The notes: generated from the sequence alone by a model not told the origin. Counted from the stretch's first letter, positions 1 to 7,335 are shown. The stretch: 8,488 nucleotides of DNA from Ignavibacteriota bacterium (GCA_003135995.1 PNBM01000372.1:13113-21600); one strand, 5' to 3'. Program-made: numbers and translations.

Positions 1-647
1 CATCCGGAATTATAATAGGTGATGTTTTTTTCTTGAAATTTTTGTTCCGTCGCAAGATGAGTATGACCGCATATTACAACGTCAACTTTTTTTTGTTTTC
101 CGTAGTCAGATGCTCTGACCGCAATTTTTCCGGCTAACTTCAACCATCCTTTACTTTTTGCTTTAACATATCTTGCAAATGTTTGTTTGTCTTTACCAAA
201 TTTTTGAATTTTATCATAAATGTAAGATGCAATTTTGCTGATAACAACATTTTCATTTAAAAACCTGTCAAACTGATGCCCGTGAATAGCTAAAAATTTT
301 TTCCCGTTTATCCGCCAGATGTATTCTCTTAAAACATCAATACCTATTAGATGCGACATGATTTCAATTAATCCTTCATCATGATTGCCTTCTACCCAGA
401 TTACTTTTTTCTTTTGCTTCGGGTTTGAAAATTTTCTTACATCCGACAGAAGTCCCCAATGCTCTTTATTAAGTCGTGTGAAATTCAAATCATCAAAAAT
501 ATCACCGAGCAATATTAATCTTTTAAAATTATAAATCTTAAGCATATCCCTTACAGCCTGTGGACGAGCGACTTCTGAGCCGAGATGTATATCGGATATA
601 ATAATTGTATTAACCGCTATTTTTTCATTTGTATTTGAATCTATCAT
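1..647 (-). CDS. UDP-2,3-diacylglucosamine pyrophosphatase-like (LpxH/YbbF-type) metallophosphoesterase, C-terminus cut by window edge
   Basis: I translated 215 codons from the ATG at 647; the frame is open to the left edge, so the C-terminus is missing. The calcineurin-like metallophosphoesterase motifs are all present in order: SDIHLG (D19, H21), LLGDIFDD (G48-D49), EGNHDEG (87-90), the HGH of IHGHQFD (122-124) and CGHTH (194-197). These residues bind the two-metal centre. This spacing, with an insert rich in K/R and aromatics between HGH and GHTH, is typical of the LpxH-like group, which cleaves UDP-2,3-diacylglucosamine to lipid X in lipid A synthesis at the inner face of the cytoplasmic membrane. 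That substrate is inferred from family resemblance; another phosphoesterase substrate is possible. No Shine-Dalgarno sequence precedes the ATG. The terminator at 742-774 separates it from the upstream porin, so it probably has its own promoter. Confidence 0.8.
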   Translation of the reverse strand, partial: MIDSNTNEKIAVNTIIISDIHLGSEVARPQAVRDMLKIYNFKRLILLGDIFDDLNFTRLNKEHWGLLSDVRKFSNPKQKKKVIWVEGNHDEGLIEIMSHLIGIDVLREYIWRINGKKFLAIHGHQFDRFLNENVVISKIASYIYDKIQKFGKDKQTFARYVKAKSKGWLKLAGKIAVRASDYGKQKKVDVVICGHTHLATEQKFQEKNITYYNSG

Positions 648-700
648 ATATTTAAAAGAGCAGAACTAAAAATATAATCTATTGATGTGAATGTTTTTTA

Positions 701-742
701 ATTTAACATTTAACATTTAACATTTAACATTTAACATTTAGA
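701..742. repeat. 7-bp tandem repeat, unit ATTTAAC
   Basis: Five exact consecutive copies of ATTTAAC fill 701-735, and a sixth degenerate copy (ATTTAGA) ends at 742. The array lies between the start of the phosphoesterase gene and the terminator of the porin transcript. It is too short and has no spacers, so it is not CRISPR. It resembles the short heptanucleotide repeats found between genes in several bacterial groups. Copy number may vary by slippage; function is unknown. Confidence 0.9.
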
Positions 743-774
743 ATTAAAAAGCCCCTTACTCGTAAAAGGGGCTT
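742..774 (-). terminator. Rho-independent terminator of the pstS-porin transcript
   Basis: Read on the minus strand, a perfect 9-bp stem AAGCCCCTT / AAGGGGCTT with an 8-nt loop is followed directly by a run of T (TTTTTAATT). It starts about 38 bp after the porin stop codon. The GC core stands out against AT-rich surroundings, and the T tract lies on the minus-strand side, matching the direction of the porin gene. It should stop transcription before the phosphoesterase gene. Confidence 0.88.
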
Positions 775-811
775 CAATGAAAGGAAGAAAGTCTGCTCGT
801 TGCCTTATTAA

Positions 812-2194
812 TTAAAAATCAAGTATCGTATTAAAATAAAGTCTGTTTATACTGCTTGTTGTAGTGCCGTCATATTTAACGACATAATTTTGGCTATAGC
901 CGGTCATTTGATAACTCAAACCCAATGTTAAAATATTAGCAGGTTTAAACATTAAACCGATTAACATAAATGTCTGTTTCCCGTTATTTTGAAAATATGA
1001 AGGATCGGTTACGGCTGAAGTACCTGCTGTAGTATTCGGATTAAACATATCATATCTGAAAATAAGAGATAATTTATCACCTAAAGATTCGACCGGAGGA
1101 ACGAATTCTAACCAACCGGATAAACCACCGGCATTGACTGTTGAATCTATAACTCCACCTGCTACTGATTCCGGAACGGTATTCGATTGCAAACTGTATT
1201 CACCACCTACTTTTACTGAACCGGCTTTTTCGAAATTATATTTGAAATTAATCATTCCGCCAAACCTGTTACTCGCAATATGCTGTCCGAACGTAGATGA
1301 ATAGGCAGAACCGTTTACTGTTCCAAATTCACCGTTACTTTGTTTCCCAATGTACGCAAAACCGCCTAACGTTAAATCAACAATTCCATCCATTCTTGTC
1401 TTTTTCGCTTTCTTCATCGCATCCATTTTCTTTGAAATCTGACCGGCAAGAGGATATATGAAACCTGTGACCATGATATCTTTAAACCTGTTATCAGCAC
1501 CTTCGTATCTGAATCCGTTACCATTTAAAATACTTACATACAGGTCGGCATATTTTTGAGGAAAAGAAAACTTGGTGGTCATTCCCAAATCGGCACTCGA
1601 GAAATATGAATTTGTTGAAGAACTTACTGAGTATGGTTTTCCTGTAACAGAGTTTTTTGATAATGTAGTATTAGTTGTCCATGCAAAATCCGTGAATGTT
1701 TTTGCAATGCCTCTATAACCATAATATTTTTCAATACCTTCAATCCATTTATTTGGAATAAGACCGAAACTGAAGGAAAGGCTCATTCCGTTATCCGAAT
1801 TTACCGGCATATATTCAAAATTTGCATATTTCATTTGTGTGAAATATTGTGTTTTTCCGGAACCATCTGTTGCAGAATAAACATCAGGTGTTAATCTTGC
1901 TGTTATTTGCGGAGTCAATGAAGCTTTAATATTTATATAAGCTCTATCGAGATAAAAAGTATTTCTGCTTGTTTCAAACTGATTTGCTTTCGGATTCGCA
2001 CCAAAAGGCGCACCTGAATTTAAGGAAGTTGAATCTAATGTTTTAATGAAATCGGCATTATCTAAATTATATTGCCATCCGGTAAATACAACGCCGCCTA
2101 CTTTTATTTCCTGTTTGAAATCCGGTTTGTCCTGAGCATTTATGGAGATACCGAATGCTGCAATCAAAATCATCGTGAATAGAATTTTTTTCAT
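812..2194 (-). CDS. Outer-membrane beta-barrel porin, probably phosphate-related (OprP/OprO-like)
   Basis: This 460-residue protein has a clear N-terminal signal peptide (charged MKK, hydrophobic stretch, SINA before Q21), so it is exported. The mature part alternates short amphipathic strands with G/N/S-rich turns and ends in ...LYFNTILDF, a C-terminal aromatic as expected for BAM-assembled outer-membrane proteins. The segment around residues 79-105 (FYLDRAYINIKASLTP then ARLTPDV) resembles the early strands of porins in the phosphate-selective porin O/P group. It starts 29 bp after the pstS stop on the same strand and shares its terminator, so the two are probably co-transcribed. A role in letting phosphate cross the outer membrane to PstS is inferred from this context; the sequence alone shows only a porin-like barrel. 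A general porin remains possible. Confidence 0.78.
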   Translation of the reverse strand: MKKILFTMILIAAFGISINAQDKPDFKQEIKVGGVVFTGWQYNLDNADFIKTLDSTSLNSGAPFGANPKANQFETSRNTFYLDRAYINIKASLTPQITARLTPDVYSATDGSGKTQYFTQMKYANFEYMPVNSDNGMSLSFSFGLIPNKWIEGIEKYYGYRGIAKTFTDFAWTTNTTLSKNSVTGKPYSVSSSTNSYFSSADLGMTTKFSFPQKYADLYVSILNGNGFRYEGADNRFKDIMVTGFIYPLAGQISKKMDAMKKAKKTRMDGIVDLTLGGFAYIGKQSNGEFGTVNGSAYSSTFGQHIASNRFGGMINFKYNFEKAGSVKVGGEYSLQSNTVPESVAGGVIDSTVNAGGLSGWLEFVPPVESLGDKLSLIFRYDMFNPNTTAGTSAVTDPSYFQNNGKQTFMLIGLMFKPANILTLGLSYQMTGYSQNYVVKYDGTTTSSINRLYFNTILDF

Positions 2195-2223
2195 TTGTTT
2201 AATTTTTAGTTTTTTAATAATTA

Positions 2224-3258
2224 TTAAAGTTTTGAAATTTTATCTAACGCTTTTTTACTTACTTCTGCCGGTAAAGGAGCATAACCTAATTCTTTAGTAT
2301 ATTTTTGACCATCGGTCAGTGCCCATTGTAAAAATGACTTAATCATTTTTCCTTTTGCTTCGTCTTTATTTTTTTCTAAAATGAGTAAATATGTATAACT
2401 TGATATCGGGTAAGCACCGCTGCCATTTGCATTTATAATTGATGAAGTCAGTTCTTCAGACATTTTCGGAAGCATGACATCACCTGCTTTTGTAACCGAT
2501 TCAAGTGAAGGAGTTACGAATTCACCAACTGCATTTTTTATGTTTGCATATTTTAAATTATTTTGTAAAGCGTATATTAACTCTACATAACCGATTGAAT
2601 ATTCGAGTTGTTTTACTACACCGGTTACGCCTTCATTTCCTTTGCCACCCTGACCTACGGGAAATTTTACTGTTTTTCCGGCACCAACATCTTTTTTCCA
2701 GTCTTCACTCACGGCTGCAAGAAAATTGGTATAAATATAAGTTGTTCCACTTCCGTCTGTTCTGAATACAACTGCTATTTCTTTATCCGGTAATTTAACT
2801 CCGGGGTTATCCTTCGCGATAGCCGGGTCATTCCACTTTGTAATCTTTCCGAGATAAATATTTGCTACTGCATCTCCTGAGAGATTCAATGGCTTATCTA
2901 TTCCGGGTAAATTATATGTTAAAACCACCGCACCAAGAACTGTTGGAATGTGATAAACTTTTGTATTATTTTTATCCTGTGCATTTTTTAATTCTTCATC
3001 GCTCAAAGGAGCATCGGATGCACCAAAATCAACTGTCCCCTCGGTTAACTGTTTTATTCCACCACCACTCCCGATTGACTGGTAATTAATTTTTGCGTCT
3101 TTATTGATTTTTCCGTATTCATCAAACCATTTTGAGTATATTGGAAACGGAAATGTTGCACCGGCACCGTTTAACTGCGTGATTCCACCTTTTTCGTTGT
3201 TTTTTCCGCAGGATACGAGTAGAAAACAAAGTGCCAAACAAGCAATAATTTTTCTCAT
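2224..3258 (-). CDS. pstS: PstS, phosphate-binding lipoprotein of the Pst ABC transporter
   Basis: This 344-residue protein begins with a lipoprotein signal (MRKIIACLALCFLLVSC, lipobox LVSC with the lipidated cysteine at 17), so it should be anchored on the periplasmic side of a membrane. PstS motifs occur in order: GAGATFPFPIYSKW (31-44), SIGSGGGIKQL (61-71), VDFGASDAPL (76-85), FRTDGSGTTYIYTNFL (165-180) and GKGNEGVTGVV (205-215). The GAGATFP, SGGG, SD, RTDGSGTT and GNEGV segments line the phosphate pocket in this family. It is full length. It is the first gene of a two-gene unit with the porin; pstC, pstA, pstB and phoU are absent here, since the gene upstream is divergent and a terminator follows the porin. 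Pho-box-like repeats at 3316-3347 suggest induction by phosphate starvation. Confidence 0.95.
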   Translation of the reverse strand: MRKIIACLALCFLLVSCGKNNEKGGITQLNGAGATFPFPIYSKWFDEYGKINKDAKINYQSIGSGGGIKQLTEGTVDFGASDAPLSDEELKNAQDKNNTKVYHIPTVLGAVVLTYNLPGIDKPLNLSGDAVANIYLGKITKWNDPAIAKDNPGVKLPDKEIAVVFRTDGSGTTYIYTNFLAAVSEDWKKDVGAGKTVKFPVGQGGKGNEGVTGVVKQLEYSIGYVELIYALQNNLKYANIKNAVGEFVTPSLESVTKAGDVMLPKMSEELTSSIINANGSGAYPISSYTYLLILEKNKDEAKGKMIKSFLQWALTDGQKYTKELGYAPLPAEVSKKALDKISKL

Positions 3259-3290
3259 AATTTTAATTTTTAAATTTATAAATTCATTTA

Positions 3291-3347
3291 CAAATTTTCA
3301 AAAAATGGATTTCTTAATTGATAACGAATTGTAAAGAAATTGTAAAG
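3291..3347 (-). promoter_or_regulatory. Candidate Pho-box array and promoter of pstS
   Basis: On the minus strand, CTTTACAATT occurs twice exactly at 11-bp spacing (3347-3338 and 3336-3327), followed at the same spacing by a degenerate third copy, GTTATCAATT (3325-3316). Direct repeats with an 11-bp period, here TTTACA-N5-TTTACA, are the architecture of binding sites for PhoB/PhoP response regulators. The array sits 57 bp upstream of the pstS ATG and in the right orientation. AAAATTTG (3298-3291) is one base from the Bacteroidota -7 element TAnnTTTG and could be the core promoter, giving a short leader; no matching -33 element is seen. The repeats are directly visible; the regulator is inferred. 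Confidence 0.6.
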
Positions 3348-3375
3348 TTAATCCGAATGGACTATATATTTTCAA

Positions 3376-3397
3376 TCAAGTTATCCTTTTAACTTGA
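3376..3397. repeat. Inverted repeat in the divergent pstS/DUF2203 intergenic region
   Basis: Perfect 8-bp arms TCAAGTTA and TAACTTGA are separated by 6 bp (TCCTTT). It lies 29 bp upstream of the Pho-box-like array and 73 bp before the DUF2203 start. It could be a dimeric regulator's operator or a weak hairpin; no T tract supports a terminator. Confidence 0.45.
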
Positions 3398-3470
3398 AAT
3401 ACTTATTAATCTTTGCAAAATTTGCATATTATTGGTAATATTAATTTATTCCGAATATTTAAATTTAAAT

Positions 3471-3857
3471 ATGATACACGATAAACATTTCACACTATTG
3501 GAAGCTCAGGAGCAATTGATTGTTATCAAACCTTATTTAAGAAAGATTATAGAATTAAAAGAATTTCTGGATGATATTGGATTTGATGTATATAATCATG
3601 AATATTTTGGCGGGCGCGGTCCGAACGGCACCGGAGCATTTCCAAAAGAAATGGATGAGCTCGTGTCATATGTAAAAAAAATTGCGGATAAAGGAATTTT
3701 GATAAAAGATTTAAATTCAGGATTAATAGATTTTCCTTTCGTCAGAGAATCGGGTGAGGAAGTTTGTTTGTGTTATATTTACGGAGAAGAAAAAATACTT
3801 TTCTGGCACAGCATACCTGATGGTTTTAAGGGCAGAAGAAGCATCGAAGAGCTTTAA
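3471..3857 (+). CDS. DUF2203 family protein
   Basis: The protein is 128 residues from the ATG at 3471. The frame extends upstream to a TTG at 3432, but the added residues (VILIYSEYLNLN) fall outside the family pattern, and the family normally begins as here with a KxFTLxEA segment (residues 5-11). Matching family features are the FTLLEAQEQL start, a helical K/L/E-rich segment (17-36), a conserved-looking GLIDFPFVRESGEEVCLCY stretch (84-102), and the end FWHSIPDGFKGRRSI (111-125). It has no signal peptide or membrane segment, so it is likely cytosolic. DUF2203 has no established function that I know of. It is 19 bp upstream of the proline dehydrogenase and probably in one operon with it, which may hint at a linked role but proves none. 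Confidence 0.85.
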   Translation: MIHDKHFTLLEAQEQLIVIKPYLRKIIELKEFLDDIGFDVYNHEYFGGRGPNGTGAFPKEMDELVSYVKKIADKGILIKDLNSGLIDFPFVRESGEEVCLCYIYGEEKILFWHSIPDGFKGRRSIEEL

Positions 3858-3876
3858 TAAAATAATATTAAACTAA

Positions 3877-4773
3877 ATGAATATTTTTAACCGTTTAATG
3901 GTGGGAACCATTGAATTACTTCCCAAAAAACTCGTCCGGGTTTTTGCAAATAAATATATCGCAGGCGATAAAATCGAAGAAGCCATTCAAAAGGTTCGCG
4001 AGCTTAATGATAAAAAAATGGTTTGTACAATGGACGTCCTCGGAGAAAGCATTAAGAATAAAGATGAGGCAATCCTGTCTAAAAATGAATCCATAGAAGT
4101 TCTCGAAAGCATAAATAAAACAGGAATAAAATCCAACCTTTCTGTTAAACTCACTATGATTGGTCTTACCATAGATTATGAATTATGTAAAAGCCTTGTG
4201 AATGAAATATTGGAGTGCGCAAAAAGCTATAACAACTTCGTCAGGATAGATATGGAAGATTCGCCCGTGACGGATTTAACGATAAATATATATGAAGAAA
4301 TGAGAAAAAAATTCGACAACGTCGGACTTGTATTCCAGTCTTATATGAGAAGAACGGAAAAAGATATTTTAAGACTTGTAAAAGAAAAATCCAATTTTAG
4401 ATTGTGTAAAGGTATATATATTGAACCCGAATCAATTGCTTTTAAAAAACGAAATGAAGTAAGAGATAATTATTTAAAATTACTCAGAATAATTTTTGAA
4501 AATAAAACTTATGTCGGAATTGCAACGCACGATGATTTCCTGATTGAAAAAGCAAAAGAAATGATAACCGAATTTGGTTTGACTAAGAACGATTATGAAT
4601 TCCAGATGCTTCTCGGTGTAAGAGAAAAAGCACGTGGTAAGATTGTTAGCGAAGGACATAAAATGAGAATCTATGTTCCGTTTGGTGAAAGATGGTACCA
4701 GTATTCAATCCGCCGGTTCAAAGAAAACCCAAATATGGCAGGACAGGTTATCAAAAGCATATTTACAAGTTGA
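3877..4773 (+). CDS. Monofunctional proline dehydrogenase (FAD-dependent)
   Basis: The 298-residue protein matches the stand-alone PRODH of about 300 residues, which oxidises L-proline to pyrroline-5-carboxylate and passes electrons through FAD to the quinone pool. The N-terminus (LLPKKLVRVFANKYIAGD, 14-31) and the TMDVLGES segment (51-58) are typical. The TIM-barrel motifs follow: NLSVKL (87-92, K91), RIDMED (123-128, D125), FQSYMRR (153-159), RLCKGIY (175-181), ATHDD (216-220) and the C-terminal signature VPFGERWYQYSIRRFKENPN (267-286) with the paired R279-R280 that hold the proline carboxylate. After SVKLT it has M94, where I recall relatives often having Q. The partner enzyme P5C dehydrogenase is not in this window, so this is not a PutA fusion. 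It follows DUF2203 by 19 bp. Confidence 0.93.
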   Translation: MNIFNRLMVGTIELLPKKLVRVFANKYIAGDKIEEAIQKVRELNDKKMVCTMDVLGESIKNKDEAILSKNESIEVLESINKTGIKSNLSVKLTMIGLTIDYELCKSLVNEILECAKSYNNFVRIDMEDSPVTDLTINIYEEMRKKFDNVGLVFQSYMRRTEKDILRLVKEKSNFRLCKGIYIEPESIAFKKRNEVRDNYLKLLRIIFENKTYVGIATHDDFLIEKAKEMITEFGLTKNDYEFQMLLGVREKARGKIVSEGHKMRIYVPFGERWYQYSIRRFKENPNMAGQVIKSIFTS

Positions 4774-5138
4774 TAATATTATTAGTTAAATTGTATTGGG
4801 AATTAAATAAACGAGTAATAATATTTTATATCATTTCTTTTAAATTAATTTTTCCCTTTTAAGACAATTCTTTTTCTCCCCAATCAATATCCGCAATAAT
4901 TAAAAATAAAACATTATAAATGATAGAGAAACCTGTTGAAATCCCAATAAACTTTATTATATAAACAATTGTTTTGTAATAAGTAACATTCATTATTTAT
5001 CATTTATTAATACTTTAGTAACATAAAAAGATTAATATTAATTAAACTTTTTAATTTATTATCTGTCTACATTTTATAATATCGTTAGAAAGTTCGGGAT
5101 AAGTCGAATTTTATTTTTTTAATTAATATATATTAATA
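4774..5138. other. 365-bp AT-rich intergenic region without a recognisable gene
   Basis: No open frame longer than about 14 codons with sensible coding character and no RNA gene was seen. An AT-only 10-bp inverted repeat (AATATTATTA at 4775-4784, TAATAATATT at 4816-4825) follows the proline dehydrogenase stop; its 31-nt loop and lack of GC make it a poor terminator. TACATTTT at 5068-5075 is one base from the Bacteroidota -7 element TAnnTTTG and could belong to a promoter for the glycosyltransferase 64 bp downstream, but no -33 element accompanies it. Confidence 0.5.
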
Positions 5139-6530
5139 ATGACAAACGAAGGCTTCACAAAACTTGCTTTCAATTCTCTTGACCGGATAACAGATATTTT
5201 CCCTTCATTTGGGTCACGTGTATTTCAAAAAATATTCTTATTTGTTTTTGGTTCGGAAAAACTCTATAATTATCTGCTGCATAAGTATCAGAAGAAATTG
5301 TTGAAAACAAAAAATTTCAACAGGATATTAATTATTGCGGATGTGAATATCGGGGACTCCATAAACACACAAGCGGGTATTGAAGTAGCGAGGGGTTTCT
5401 TCCCTGGTTCAGAAATAGATTATATTTGCAGTAAAATCGGAGGTGAAGTTATTGAAGGTTCTCCTTTCGTTGATAATGTCTTTAAAATATATAGAAATAG
5501 TGGTCTGCCGTTAGAAGAAGATGTCGCGAAAATTATTGAAATTGTAAAGAATGGTGAATATTCTCTTATACTTAATATGTGTCCGTTCATTAATAAGAAA
5601 ACTTTAAATTGTAATGCAAACGTAATCCAGCTTTATGTACCATTAGTGTCTTATATTTTATACTTAGGTAAAATAAATTCAGAGAATTTAAATCTTTCTT
5701 CAGTAGCATATACTTTCTTTTGGAATTTTCTTTCTCTGTTATTTAAATCAAGAATTTATGATTCGAACAATATTCAAAAATTTAATTTTGATTCGGGTTA
5801 TGCCGGAAATAGGGTTTATTTATCAAATGAAGATGTAGAAGCTGCCGCAAATTTCTTAATGAAAAATAACATTTACCAAAAAGGACCTTTGATACTTTTT
5901 AATCTATCGGTAACGATAAAATTTTCTATGATTCCAATAGATATCCAGTTACAAACAATACAAGATGTCATTTCATCGGAAGATATTACTGCAGTATTAA
6001 TTTTCAAAGGATATTCTGACATTAATATTGATACTTCGATTATAGATAGAATACCCGCAACATACACAGGAAAAATTATAACTATTCCAAATACTTTAAC
6101 GATTAAAGAGTTTACCGCGCTGATTGATTTCTGTGATATGTTTGTATCAGGAGATACGGGAACAGTTCATATTGCTGCTTCAAGAAAAATAAATATTAAC
6201 TCGAATAATCCGATGAGAAATAAAACTGCACTCGTATCGGTGTTCGGTGCTTCAGATTCGAGGATATATAATTATGATTCCAAAAGATATGGTCATTCTC
6301 CCGCTAATCAGGATGTTGTATCAAAAGTATTTGTTGGTGCCGCACCTTGCAGAAATTTTACCTGCATAAACCGAATAATTAAAACTTGTAAAGAAGTAAG
6401 ATGTTTTCAGGGGCTCACTGCCGAAAACATATCTTCTTATATAATTTCATATTTTAATATCTTGAAAAAAACAGAATCTCTTCCGGAAAAAACAAAAGTA
6501 TATAAACATGTTGCAGGCGGCAATAATTAA
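5139..6530 (+). CDS. Glycosyltransferase family 9 (heptosyltransferase-like) protein, divergent
   Basis: This 463-residue protein has the two-lobed layout of GT9 enzymes, which in Gram-negatives usually add heptose to the LPS core at the inner membrane. The N-lobe has ILIIADVNIGDSINTQAGIE (63-82, with the family G72-D73) and ICSKIGGEVIEGSPFVDNVF (96-115). The C-lobe has FVSGDTGTVHIAASRK (335-350), equivalent to the family DTGPMHLAA, then VSVFGASDSRIY (366-377). After that come four cysteines at 404, 409, 417 and 422 (Cx4Cx7Cx4C) and a typical end, CFQGLTAENI. About 60 residues of hydrophobic or amphipathic sequence precede the first lobe. Where GT9 enzymes usually have a strand ending in a basic K-x-W motif, this one reads FNLSVTIKFSMIPID (254-268), so the donor site may differ. 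Acceptor and donor are unknown. No LPS-synthesis neighbours are present, and the 3' end overlaps the exporter gene by 23 bp. Confidence 0.82.
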   Translation: MTNEGFTKLAFNSLDRITDIFPSFGSRVFQKIFLFVFGSEKLYNYLLHKYQKKLLKTKNFNRILIIADVNIGDSINTQAGIEVARGFFPGSEIDYICSKIGGEVIEGSPFVDNVFKIYRNSGLPLEEDVAKIIEIVKNGEYSLILNMCPFINKKTLNCNANVIQLYVPLVSYILYLGKINSENLNLSSVAYTFFWNFLSLLFKSRIYDSNNIQKFNFDSGYAGNRVYLSNEDVEAAANFLMKNNIYQKGPLILFNLSVTIKFSMIPIDIQLQTIQDVISSEDITAVLIFKGYSDINIDTSIIDRIPATYTGKIITIPNTLTIKEFTALIDFCDMFVSGDTGTVHIAASRKININSNNPMRNKTALVSVFGASDSRIYNYDSKRYGHSPANQDVVSKVFVGAAPCRNFTCINRIIKTCKEVRCFQGLTAENISSYIISYFNILKKTESLPEKTKVYKHVAGGNN

Positions 6531-7179
6531 TAACATATTATTTGTTTCAGGTGCTTACATTATGGGATTTTTCGCAGCAATCCCTATTGGACCATCTCAA
6601 CTCGAAATAGCTAAACGTGCAATCAACGGATATGTATTTTCCGCATTGATGATAGCCGTTGGCACTACTACTTCGGATGCTATGTATGGGATAATTGCTT
6701 TCTATGGTATAGCGCCATTTCTGAAAGACCCACTCGTCATTGCGATTTTCCGTTTGGTTAATTCTGTCATATTAATAGTGCTCGGAATCTGGGCTATCTA
6801 TGGTAGCAGCAGCAAAATAAAAAATATTAATCTATCTCAAACTTTACTCAAAAAAAAGAATATTTCTTTTGTTACGGGGTTTTCTATTGCACTTACAAAT
6901 CCTATGATTATGGTTTGGTGGCTTATTGGATTACATTTTTTAATAAGTCTGGGGATAATCGGACAAAACAGTACCTACTATACAATAATATTTTTGATTG
7001 CTGGTGCTGTAGGAATTATGTCGTATCATTTATTTTTAACTTTAAGCGTTTACAAATCTAAAAAGTTTTTTTCCGATAAAGGTGTAAAAAAATTAATGGC
7101 AATTCTCGGTTGGGCATTACTTGCTTTAGCCGTTTATTTTATCTACCTCGCCTACGATACATTCGTAAATTTAAAATAA
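6508..7179 (+). CDS. LysE-family transporter (probable amino-acid or small-metabolite exporter)
   Basis: The 223-residue protein is of normal length for the LysE/RhtB family. About six membrane segments are visible, near 8-29, 43-66, 75-98, 119-147, 157-180 and 194-216. The family N-terminal signature is present: AAIPIGPSQLEIAKRAINGY (23-42) followed by VGTTTSDAMYG (51-61), with the G28-P29 and D57 typical of the family. The second half has the characteristic LTNPMIMVWW (129-138). These proteins export amino acids such as lysine, arginine, threonine or homoserine lactones by proton exchange; the substrate here cannot be told. The ATG at 6508 is kept because the first membrane helix begins right after it; the next ATG (residue 19) would cut that helix. 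It overlaps the glycosyltransferase by 23 bp in another frame, implying co-transcription and possibly translational coupling. Confidence 0.87.
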   Translation: MLQAAIINNILFVSGAYIMGFFAAIPIGPSQLEIAKRAINGYVFSALMIAVGTTTSDAMYGIIAFYGIAPFLKDPLVIAIFRLVNSVILIVLGIWAIYGSSSKIKNINLSQTLLKKKNISFVTGFSIALTNPMIMVWWLIGLHFLISLGIIGQNSTYYTIIFLIAGAVGIMSYHLFLTLSVYKSKKFFSDKGVKKLMAILGWALLALAVYFIYLAYDTFVNLK

Positions 7180-7213
7180 ATTTTTATTTAATTAAATAAT
7201 TTAAACTCTAGCT

Positions 7214-7335
7214 CTGTTTTCTGCTGCTACTGCTTCTGTTTTTTGTTTTTTAAGAAGTGTCATCCCCGAATGCTCTTGTCGGGGATCCCCATCTGGTTTG
7301 TTTGCTGATACTGTTTTTATTTGCGTCCTTTGCGT
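7214..7335. repeat. Intergenic repeat mosaic with GC-rich hairpin
   Basis: The stretch after the exporter starts with CTGTTTT-like words (7214-7220 and 7236-7249). It then has a hairpin with perfect 8-bp arms ATCCCCGA (7262-7269) and TCGGGGAT (7279-7286), and a direct repeat TTTGCGT-cc-TTTGCGT (7320-7326 and 7329-7335). The right arm of the hairpin is also half of a perfect palindrome, GGGGATCCCC (7281-7290), so two folds compete. No T tract follows the hairpin on either strand, so it is a weak terminator candidate. It looks like an interspersed repetitive palindromic element; that is inference. Confidence 0.6.

Noticed and set aside
701..742. CRISPR-like array
   Set aside because: The 7-bp units are directly adjacent with no spacers and there are no cas genes nearby.
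2505..3089. Plus-strand open frames opposite pstS
   Set aside because: They lie within the strongly supported pstS gene, are rich in H, F, C and L without any family pattern, and are antisense shadows.
3432..3470. Upstream TTG start extending the DUF2203 protein by 13 residues
   Set aside because: The added residues do not fit the family start, the region looks like AT-rich leader, and an ATG at 3471 lies exactly where the family normally begins.
4775..4825. AT-only inverted repeat after proline dehydrogenase as a terminator
   Set aside because: It has no GC pairs, a 31-nt loop and no clear T tract; such repeats are expected by chance in DNA this AT-rich.
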